DNA from: Bilabrum cf. latius
Taxonomy: Eukaryota > Bigyra: Bicosoecida > Bigyra > Bicosoecida
DNA: 64,000 bases
Direction: 5' to 3'
NCBI GenBank assembly: GCA_965178125.1
Contig: OZ237739.1
Location: forward strand, 496,001-560,000
Both the position numbers and the translations under genes were made by a program. The notes under the pieces are model-generated. The model was not told the origin of the DNA. It did no database searches and saw only the letters and a program-made list of their open reading frames with translations. Shown piece by piece: positions 15,301 through 27,300 of the stretch. Position 1 is the stretch's first letter. Every line of letters starts with the position of its first letter.

Positions 15301-18300
15301 CGCGGTACACCAGCACAGAGCTGCTCACCACAGACTCCAACACGGCCCACTCGCCGCTCGTGCTGTGCCCGATCACCGACCCGCTCGTCTCGCGGTTGTA
15401 CCGCTCCGTCCCGTCCACCACCACAGACTCCACCACGTACGACGGGCCCGGCAGCGACGCGTCCACCAGCCGCACCCAGTACGCCTGGTTGTATCCCGCG
15501 CCCTGCGTCGCGTTCACTACCACCACCATCTGCACCACGTCGCCTCCGTCGCCCACCGCGCTGGCAGGACTCACAGACACAGACACATCCGGCTCCAGCA
15601 CAGACAGGCTCGCCGACTCGGAGCTCATCGTCTCCTGCGTCACGAATGCCGCATCCACATCGATGCTGGCCCCGCGAGACACAGCGCTCACGTTCTCCAC
15701 GGTCGCCTCCAGCACCACCTCCAGGATCTCCCCGGCGCCAGACACGCCCACGTCCCGGTCCACATTGCGCAGCACGCACAGAGGCGCCCGGTACCACGAC
15801 GCCAATGGACCGCCCAGACGCACCACAGACAGCCCGGACAGGTCATCCAGATACGACTGCACGCCAGACCCGCCCGACCCCACACCGCTGCAGCTCGACA
15901 CCAGCACGCTGCTCGGCGACGAGTCAGTGCTGCCGTTCACCACCACGCGAGCCGACACCACCCGACGCAGACCGAGACCACTCACCAGCGACGATCCCGG
16001 CACAGACACGTTCAGCACCGCATCGCTCATGCGGGCTTCCGGCAGCGCCACGCTCACGTTCACAGTCACCACGCTGCCCACCACCACGTCCAGGCCGCCA
16101 GATGTCGCGCCGTCCGAAGACACAGACAGGCTCAACGATGGCGACCCCACGCTCCGCGACGATGCAGACGTGGTCGATACCACGGACTCGTTTCGGGACT
16201 CAGACGGGCTGGGATGGCTGCCCCACCGCACGCTCACGAAAGGCACAGGGTACGATGCCCCGGCCTCCACGTCCGACGACACAAGCACCTCCCACTGCAC
16301 GGCCAGCACCTGACCCGCTCCCACCTCGCTCAGCACAAGCACCGCGTCGGCCAGCGACGCAGACCCGCCTGCCACCAGCGACCCGTTCACCCACACGCGA
16401 CCCACAGAGTACACCGGAGCCCCCGTGGCCGTCAAGCTCACGTTCGCCAGCACCGAGTCCGCGACCACCACGTCAAACACAGACGCGCCCGCCGACGCGA
16501 TGGGCCGCAGCACAGTCGAGAACAACAGAGAGTCCCCGCCGTCCACGTCAGATAGCACCGACGGAAGCAACACATCCGGCCGAGACAGGCCCTGCCCCGC
16601 CACCGTCAAAGTCACGCTCGAGTTCGTCACGGCAGGCACCACGTCCAAGCTAGACACAGACGCGATCACGCTAGACGTCGACCCGGCCGCCGCGTCCCGA
16701 AGCACGCGCCCGCCCACCACCACCTCGATGGACTCGCTCACGCCATCCAGCGTGTCGTTGTTCACCATCGTGCACGGCCCGATCACCACCTCGCCCGTGC
16801 TGGCGTTCACGCTCGCGTGCGGCGCGCTGCCCAGCAGAGACAGTGGCGTCACCAGCACGCCGCCGCACACCACGCGCAGCTTCGTCAGAGACGGCCCGCT
16901 CACGGACACCACCGAGATGCTCGCAGGGTCCAGCACGCCGTCGGGCCCGCCAGGACGCACGCGGATCACCACGTCCCTCGCCGTGCCCGCTGGCAATGCG
17001 GCGGCCACCACCACCTCCACCGACTGGCCGCCCACCACGCTCGACGGACTCAGCGACGAGCTCAGGCTGCTGTCCGGCGTGCGCGCGTACATCTGCACCG
17101 CAGGATCCGCGTGCTGCATCAGCACATCCGCCTCCGCTGCCACGCTCGCGTTGCGGGAGTCGCCCACATCGGGGTGCGACCACCACCGGGCAGACAGGCT
17201 CGCGTTCACGCTGCCGCCAAGGTCGATGCTCGGCAGAAGCTCCACCTCCACCACCACCGACAACGAGTCGCCCACGTCCAGCCGAGGCCACACGATCACC
17301 GTGCCTGCAAGGCTGTCCGACGACACCCCGGATGCCGACGCAGATGCCGCGTCCGCTCCCGCGCGACGAGACCCGCCCTCGCTCCACGCCGGCTGCACCA
17401 CGCCGTTCACCCACACGCCAGACACCACGTACCTGCCGTCCAGCAGCGTCGAGTCCAGCAGCGTCACGTTGAACACAGACGCGGCCGATCCGCCCGCATG
17501 CCCCACCGTCATGGTGAAGTTCAGCTTGTCGCCGCCGTCCGTGTCCGTGAAGGCCACCGGGCTCACGCCGGGCGCTGCCAAAGACCCCTCCGATACCGTC
17601 AGCGTCACCACGCGAGACACGGCCTCGCCGCCGCTCAGGTCAGACCCAGACACAGACACCGTCGCATCCACGCCCACGCCGCCCTGCGCCGCCGCCGTGT
17701 TGCGGACCACGCCGCGCAGCACGATCTCCACGCCCTCCACAGTCAGCCCATCGTCCGTGCCGGCGTTCGTCACGTCGCCCAGCTGCACCGTCGCCGTGCC
17801 GGCCGCCCCGTCCACGCTCCAGTGGGACGAGTTCAGGCCGCTCAGCGCGCCCGATCCGCCCGCAAGCGACGACGTCACGTTCGACCCGGACCCTGCCGTG
17901 GCTCGCACTGACACCACCTCCAGCAGCTCCAGCACGTCCGCTCGAGACAGGCTCACGCTCACCGACGACCCCACCAGAGTGCCTTCCGCAAGCTACAGCA
18001 CCGCCGTCAGCTCCACCACCTGCCCCACCGCCACGCGCCCGGGACCCGCCACACTAGGATCCTCCACGCTCGCGTTCCACACCAATCCAGGACCAGGCAC
18101 TGACACGGCCGTCGACACAGGCGCCTCGGAGCTCTCGTTCCGGCTCACCCCGTACGAGCTGCCCACCACCGGGTGCGAGCTCCACTCCACCCGCACGTCC
18201 GTCGGCACCGTCGTGCCAGATGCAGCCGCGTCCGTCAGACGCACGCGGTACACCAGCACAGAGCTGCTCACCACAGACTCCAACACGGCCCACTCGCCGC

Positions 18301-21300
18301 TCGTGCTGTGCCCGATCACCGACCCGCTCGTCTCGCGGCTGTACCGCTCCGTCCCGTCCACCACCACAGACTCCACCACGTACGACGGGCCCGGCAGCGA
18401 CGCGTCCACCAGCCGCACCCAGTACGCCTGGTTGTATCCCGCGCCCTGCGTCGCGTTCACTACCACCACCATCTGCACCACGTCGCCTCCGTCGCCCACC
18501 GCGCTGGCAGGACTCACAGACACAGACACATCCGGCTCCAGCACAGACAGGCTCGCCGACTCGGAGCTCATCGTCTCCTGCGTCACGAATGCCGCATCCA
18601 CATCGATGCTGGCCCCGCGAGACACAGCGCTCACGTTCTCCACGGTCGCCTCCAGCACCACCTCCAGGATCTCCCCGGCGCCAGACACGCCCACGTCCCG
18701 GTCCACATTGCGCAGCACGCACAGAGGCGCCCGGTACCACGACGCCAATGGACCGCCCAGACGCACCACAGACAGCCCGGACAGGTCATCCAGATACGAC
18801 TGCACGCCAGACCCGCCCGACCCCACACCGCTGCAGCTCGACACCAGCACGCTGCTCGGCGACGAGTCAGTGCTGCCGTTCACCACCACGCGAGCCGACA
18901 CCACCCGACGCAGACCGAGACCACTCACCAGCGACGATCCCGGCACAGACACGTTCAGCACCGCATCGCTCATGCGGGCTTCCGGCAGAGCCACGCTCAC
19001 GTTCACAGTCACCACGCTGCCCACCACCACGTCCAGGCCGCCAGATGTCGCGCCGTCCGAAGACACAGACAGGCTCAACGATGGCGACCCCACGCTCAGC
19101 GACGATGCAGACGTGGTCGATACCACGGACTCGTTTCGGGACTCAGACGGGCTGGGATGGCTGCCCCACCGCACGCTCACGAAAGGCACAGGGTACGATG
19201 CCCCGGCCTCCACGTCCGACGACACAAGCACCTCCCACTGCACGGCCAGCACCTGACCCGCTCCCACCTCGCTCAGCACAAGCACCGCGTCGGCCAGCGA
19301 CGCAGACCCGCCTGCCACCAGCGACCCGTTCACCCACACGCGACCCACAGAGTACACCGGAGCCCCCGTGGCCGTCAAGCTCACGTTCGCCAGCACCGAG
19401 TCCGCGACCACCACGTCAAACACAGACGCGCCCGCCGACGCGATGGGCCGCAGCACAGTCGAGAACAACAGAGAGTCCCCGCCGTCCACGTCAGACAGCA
19501 CCGACGGAAGCAACACATCCGGCCGAGACAGGCCCTGCCCCGCCACCGTCAAAGTCACGCTCGAGTTCGTCACGGCAGGCACCACGTCCAAGCTAGACAC
19601 AGACGCGATCACGCTAGACGTCGACCCGGCCGCCGCGTCCCGAAGCACGCGCCCGCCCACCACCACCTCGATGGACTCGCTCACGCCATCCAGCGTGTCG
19701 TTGTTCACCATCGTGCACGGCCCGATCACCACCTCGCCCGTGCTGGCGTTCACGCTCGCGTGCGGCGCGCTGCCCAGCAGAGACAGTGGCGTCACCAGCA
19801 CGCCGCCGCACACCACGCGCAGCTTCGTCAGAGACGGCCCGCTCACGGACACCACCGAGATGCTCGCAGGGTCCAGCACGCCGTCGGGCCCGCCAGGACG
19901 CACGCGGATCACCACGTCCCTCGCCGTGCCCGCTGGCAATGCGGCGGCCACCACCACCTCCACCGACTGGCCGCCCACCACGCTCGACGGACTCAGCGAC
20001 GAGCTCAGGCTGCTGTCCGGCGTGCGCGCGTACATCTGCACCGCAGGATCCGCGTGCTGCATCAGCACATCCGCCTCCGCTGCCACGCTCGCGTTGCGGG
20101 AGTCGCCCACATCGGGGTGCGACCACCACCGGGCAGACAGGCTCGCGTTCACGCTGCCGCCAAGGTCGATGCTCGGCAGAAGCTCCACCTCCACCACCAC
20201 CGACAACGAGTCGCCCACGTCCAGCCGAGGCCACACGATCACCGCGCCTGCAAGGCTGTCCGCAGACACCCCGGATGCCGACGCAGATGCCGCGTCCGCT
20301 CCCGCGCGACGAGACCCGCCCTCGCTCCACGCCGGCTGCACCACGCCGTTCACCCACACGCCAGACACCACATACCTGCCGTCCAGCAGCGTCGAGTCCA
20401 GCAGCGTCACGTTGAACACAGACGCGGCCGATCCGCCCGCATGCCCCACCGTCATGGTGAAGTTCAGCTTGTCGCCGCCGTCCGTGTCCGTGAAGGCCAC
20501 CGGGCTCACGCCGGGCGCTGCCAAAGACCCCTCCGATACCGTCAGCGTCACCACGCGAGACACGGCCTCGCCGCCGCTCAGGTCAGACCCAGACACAGAC
20601 GCCGTCGCATCCACGCCCACGCCGCCCTGCGCCGCCGCCGTGTTGCGGACCACGCCGCGCAGCACGATCTCCACGCCCTCCACAGTCAGCCCGTTGTCCG
20701 TGCCGGCGTTCGTCACGTCGCCCAGCTGCACCGTCGCCGTGCCGGCCGCCCCGTCCACGCTCCAGTGGGACGAGTTCAGGCCGCTCAGCGCGCCCGATCC
20801 GCCCGCAAGCGACGACGTCACGTTCGACCCGGACCCTGCCGTGGCTCGCACAGACACCACCTCCAGCAGCTCCAGCACGTCCGCTCGAGACAGGCTCACG
20901 CTCACCGACGACCCCACCAGAGTGCCTTCCGCAAGCTACAGCACCGCCGTCAGCTCCACCACCTGCCCCACCGCCACGCGCCCGGGACCCGCCACACTAG
21001 GATCCTCCACGCTCGCGTTCCACACCAATCCAGGACCAGGCACTGACACGGCCGTCGACACAGGCGCCTCGGAGCTCTCGTTCCGGCTCACCCCGTACGA
21101 GCTGCCCACCACCGGGTGCGAGCTCCACTCCACCCGCACGTCCGTTGGCACCGTCGTGCCAGATGCAGCCGCGTCCGTCAGACGCACGCGGTACACCAGC
21201 ACAGAGCTGCTCACCACAGACTCCAACACGGCCCACTCGCCGCTCGTGCTGTGCCCGATCACCGACCCGCTCGTCTCGCGGCTGTACCGCTCCGTCCCGT

Positions 21301-24300
21301 CCACCACCACAGACTCCACCACGTACGACGGGCCCGGCAGCGACGCGTCCACCAGCCGCACCCAGTACGCCTGGTTGTATCCCGCGCCCTGCGTCGCGTT
21401 CACTACCACCACCATCTGCACCACGTCGCCTCCGTCGCCCACCGCGCTGGCAGGACTCACAGACACAGACACATCCGGCTCCAGCACAGACAGGCTCGCC
21501 GACTCGGAGCTCATCGTCTCCTGCGTCACGAATGCCGCATCCACATCGATGCTGGCCCCGCGAGACACAGCGCTCACGTTCTCCACGGTCGCCTCCAGCA
21601 CCACCTCCAGGATCTCCCCGGCGCCAGACACGCCCACGTCCCGGTCCACATTGCGCAGCACGCACAGAGGCGCCCGGTACCACGACGCCAATGGACCGCC
21701 CAGACGCACCACAGACAGCCCGGACAGGTCATCCAGATACGACTGCACGCCAGACCCGCCCGACCCCACACCGCTGCAGCTCGACACCAGCACGCTGCTC
21801 GGCGACGAGTCAGTGCTGCCGTTCACCACCACGCGAGCCGACACCACCCGACGCAGACCGAGACCACTCACAAGCGACGATCCCGGCACAGACACGTTCA
21901 GCACCGCATCGCTCATGCGGGCTTCCGGCAGCGCCACGCTCACGTTCACAGTCACCACGCTGCCCACCACCACGTCCAGGCCGCCAGATGTCGCGCCGTC
22001 CGAAGACACAGACAGGCTCAACGATGGCGACCCCACGCTCAGCGACGATGCAGACGTGGTCGATACCACGGACTCGTTTCGGGACTCAGACGGGCTGGGA
22101 TGGCTGCCCCACCGCACGCTCACGAAAGGCACAGGGTACGATGCCCCGGCCTCCACGTCCGACGACACAAGCACCTCCCACTACACGGCCAGCACCTGAC
22201 CCGCTCCCACCTCGCTCAGCACAAGCACCGCGTCGGCCAGCGACGCAGACCCGCCTGCCACCAGCGACCCGTTCACCCACACGCGACCCACAGAGTACAC
22301 CGGAGCCCCCGTGGCCGTCAAGCTCACGTTCGCCAGCACCGAGTCCGCGACCACCACGTCAAACACAGACGCGCCCGCCGACGCGACGGGCCGCAGCACA
22401 GTCGAGAACAACAGAGAGTCCCCGCCGTCCACGTCAGATAGCACCGACGGAAGCAACACATCCGGCCGAGACAGGCCCTGCCCCGCCACCGTCAAAGTCA
22501 CGCTCGAGTTCGTCACGGCAGGCACCACGTCCAAGCTAGACACAGACGCGATCACGCTAGACGTCGACCCGGCCGCCGCGTCCCGAAGCACGCGCCCGCC
22601 CACCACCACCTCGATGGACTCGCTCACGCCATCCAGCGTGTCGTTGTTCACCATCGTGCACGGCCCGATCACCACCTCGCCCGTGCTGGCGTTCACGCTC
22701 GCGTGCGGCGCGCTGCCCAGCAGAGACAGTGGCGTCACCAGCACGCCGCCGCACACCACGCGCAGCTTCGTCAGAGACGGCCCGCTCACGGACACCACCG
22801 AGATGCTCGCAGGGTCCAGCACGCCGTCGGGCCCGCCAGGACGCACGCGGATCACCACGTCCCTCGCCGTGCCCGCTGGCAATGCGGCGGCCACCACCAC
22901 CTCCACCGACTGGCCGCCCACCACGCTCGACGGACTCAGCGACGAGCTCAGGCTGCTGTCCGGCGTGCGCGCGTACATCTGCACCGCAGGATCCGCGTGC
23001 TGCATCAGCACATCTGCCTCCGCTGCCACGCTCGCGTTGCGGGAGTCGCCCACATCGGGGTGCGACCACCACCGGGCAGACAGGCTCGCGTTCACGCTGC
23101 CGCCAAGGTCGATGCTCGGCAGAAGCTCCACCTCCACCACCACCGACAACGAGTCGCCCACGTCCAGCCGAGGCCACACGATCACCGCGCCTGCAAGGCT
23201 GTCCGCAGACACCCCGGATGCCGACGCAGATGCCGCGTCCGCTCCCGCGCGACGAGACCCGCCCTCGCTCCACGCCGGCTGCACCACGCCGTTCACCCAC
23301 ACGCCAGACACCACGTACCTGCCGTCCAGCAGCGTCGAGTCCAGCAGCGTCACGTTGAACACAGACGCGGCCGATCCGCCCGCATGCCCCACCGTCATGG
23401 TGAAGTTCAGCTTGTCGCCGCCGTCCGTGTCCGTGAAGGCCACGGGGCTCACGCCGGGCGCTGCCAAAGACCCCTCCGATACCGTCAGCGTCACCACGCG
23501 AGACACGGCCTCGCCGCCGCTCAGGTCAGACCCAGACACAGACGCCGTCGCATCCACGCCCACGCCGCCCTGCGCCGCCGCCGTGTTGCGGACCACGCCG
23601 CGCAGCACGATCTCCACGCCCTCCACAGTCAGCCCGTTGTCCGTGCCGGCGTTCGTCACGTCGCCCAGCTGCACCGTCGCCGTGCCGGCCGCCCCGTCCA
23701 CGCTCCAGTGGGACGAGTTCAGGCCGCTCAGCGCGCCCGATCCGCCCGCAAGCGACGACGTCACGTTCGACCCGGACCCTGCCGTGGCTCGCACAGACAC
23801 CACCTCCAGCAGCTCCAGCACGTCCGCTCGAGACAGGCTCACGCTCACCGACGACCCCACCAGAGTGCCTTCCGCAAGCTACAGCACCGCCGTCAGCTCC
23901 ACCACCTGCCCCACCGCCACGCGCCCGGGACCCGCCACACTAGGATCCTCCACGCTCGCGTTCCACACCAATCCAGGACCAGGCACTGACACGGCCGTCG
24001 ACACAGGCGCCTCGGAGCTCTCGTTCCGGCTCACCCCGTACGAGCTGCCCACCACCGGGTGCGAGCTCCACTCCACCCGCACGTCCGTCGGCACCGTCGT
24101 GCCAGATGCAGCCGCGTCCGTCAGACGCACGCGGTACACCAGCACAGAGCTGCTCACCACAGACTCCAACACGGCCCACTCGCCGCTCGTGCTGTGCCCG
24201 ATCACCGACCCGCTCGTCTCGCGGTTGTACCGCTCCGTCCCGTCCACCACCACAGACTCCACCACGTACGACGGGCCCGGCAGCGACGCGTCCACCAGCC

Positions 24301-27300
24301 GCACCCAGTACGCCTGGTTGTATCCCGCGCCCTGCGTCGCGTTCACTACCACCACCATCTGCACCACGTCGCCTCCGTCGCCCACCGCGCTGGCAGGACT
24401 CACAGACACAGACACATCCGGCTCCAGCACAGACAGGCTCGCCGACTCGGAGCTCATCGTCTCCTGCGTCACGAATGCCGCATCCACATCGATGCTGGCC
24501 CCGCGAGACACAGCGCTCACGTTCTCCACGGTCGCCTCCAGCACCACCTCCAGGATCTCCCCGGCGCCAGACACGCCCACGTCCCGGTCCACATTGCGCA
24601 GCACGCACAGAGGCGCCCGGTACCACGACGCCAATGGACCGCCCAGACGCACCACAGACAGCCCGGACAGGTCATCCAGATACGACTGCACGCCAGACCC
24701 GCCCGACCCCACACCGCTGCAGCTCGACACCAGCACGCTGCTCGGCGACGAGTCAGTGCTGCCGTTCACCACCACGCGAGCCGACACCACCCGACGCAGA
24801 CCGAGACCACTCACCAGCGACGATCCCGGCACAGACACGTTCAGCACCGCATCGCTCATGCGGGCTTCCGGCAGAGCCACGCTCACGTTCACAGTCACCA
24901 CGCTGCCCACCACCACGTCCAGGCCGCCAGATGTCGCGCCGTCCGAAGACACAGACAGGCTCAACGATGGCGACCCCACGCTCAGCGACGATGCAGACGT
25001 GGTCGATACCACGGACTCGTTTCGGGACTCAGACGGGCTGGGATGGCTGCCCCACCGCACGCTCACGAAAGGCACAGGGTACGATGCCCCGGCCTCCACG
25101 TCCGACGACACAAGCACCTCCCACTGCACGGCCAGCACCTGACCCGCTCCCACCTCGCTCAGCACAAGCACCGCGTCGGCCAGCGACGCAGACCCGCCTG
25201 CCACCAGCGACCCGTTCACCCACACGCGACCCACAGAGTACACCGGAGCCCCCGTGGCCGTCAAGCTCACGTTCGCCAGCACCGAGTCCGCGACCACCAC
25301 GTCAAACACAGACGCGCCCGCCGACGCGATGGGCCGCAGCACAGTCGAGAACAACAGAGAGTCCCCGCCGTCCACGTCAGACAGCACCGACGGAAGCAAC
25401 ACATCCGGCCGAGACAGGCCCTGCCCCGCCACCGTCAAAGTCACGCTCGAGTTCGTCACGGCAGGCACCACGTCCAAGCTAGACACAGACGCGATCACGC
25501 TAGACGTCGACCCGGCCGCCGCGTCCCGAAGCACGCGCCCGCCCACCACCACCTCGATGGACTCGCTCACGCCATCCAGCGTGTCGTTGTTCACCATCGT
25601 GCACGGCCCGATCACCACCTCGCCCGTGCTGGCGTTCACGCTCGCGTGCGGCGCGCTGCCCAGCAGAGACAGTGGCGTCACCAGCACGCCGCCGCACACC
25701 ACGCGCAGCTTCGTCAGAGACGGCCCGCTCACGGACACCACCGAGATGCTCGCAGGGTCCAGCACGCCGTCGGGCCCGCCAGGACGCACGCGGATCACCA
25801 CGTCCCTCGCCGTGCCCGCTGGCAATGCGGCGGCCACCACCACCTCCACCGACTGGCCGCCCACCACGCTCGACGGACTCAGCGACGAGCTCAGGCTGCT
25901 GTCCGGCGTGCGCGCGTACATCTGCACCGCAGGATCCGCGTGCTGCATCAGCACATCCGCCTCCGCTGCCACGCTCGCGTTGCGGGAGTCGCCCACATCG
26001 GGGTGCGACCACCACCGGGCAGACAGGCTCGCGTTCACGCTGCCGCCAAGGTCGATGCTCGGCAGAAGCTCCACCTCCACCACCACCGACAACGAGTCGC
26101 CCACGTCCAGCCGAGGCCACACGATCACCGCGCCTGCAAGGCTGTCCGCAGACACCCCGGATGCCGACGCAGATGCCGCGTCCGCTCCCGCGCGACGAGA
26201 CCCGCCCTCGCTCCACGCCGGCTGCACCACGCCGTTCACCCACACGCCAGACACCACATACCTGCCGTCCAGCAGCGTCGAGTCCAGCAGCGTCACGTTG
26301 AACACAGACGCGGCCGATCCGCCCGCATGCCCCACCGTCATGGTGAAGTTCAGCTTGTCGCCGCCGTCCGTGTCCGTGAAGGCCACCGGGCTCACGCCGG
26401 GCGCTGCCAAAGACCCCTCCGATACCGTCAGCGTCACCACGCGAGACACGGCCTCGCCGCCGCTCAGGTCAGACCCAGACACAGACGCCGTCGCATCCAC
26501 GCCCACGCCGCCCTGCGCCGCCGCCGTGTTGCGGACCACGCCGCGCAGCACGATCTCCACGCCCTCCACAGTCAGCCCGTTGTCCGTGCCGGCGTTCGTC
26601 ACGTCGCCCAGCTGCACCGTCGCCGTGCCGGCCGCCCCGTCCACGCTCCAGTGGGACGAGTTCAGGCCGCTCAGCGCGCCCGATCCGCCCGCAAGCGACG
26701 ACGTCACGTTCGACCCGGACCCTGCCGTGGCTCGCACAGACACCACCTCCAGCAGCTCCAGCACGTCCGCTCGAGACAGGCTCACGCTCACCGACGACCC
26801 CACCAGAGTGCCTTCCGCAAGCTACAGCACCGCCGTCAGCTCCACCACCTGCCCCACCGCCACGCGCCCGGGACCCGCCACACTAGGATCCTCCACGCTC
26901 GCGTTCCACACCAATCCAGGACCAGGCACTGACACGGCCGTCGACACAGGCGCCTCGGAGCTCTCGTTCCGGCTCACCCCGTACGAGCTGCCCACCACCG
27001 GGTGCGAGCTCCACTCCACCCGCACGTCCGTTGGCACCGTCGTGCCAGATGCAGCCGCGTCCGTCAGACGCACGCGGTACACCAGCACAGAGCTGCTCAC
27101 CACAGACTCCAACACGGCCCACTCGCCGCTCGTGCTGTGCCCGATCACCGACCCGCTCGTCTCGCGGCTGTACCGCTCCGTCCCGTCCACCACCACAGAC
27201 TCCACCACGTACGACGGGCCCGGCAGCGACGCGTCCACCAGCCGCACCCAGTACGCCTGGTTGTATCCCGCGCCCTGCGTCGCGTTCACTACCACCACCA

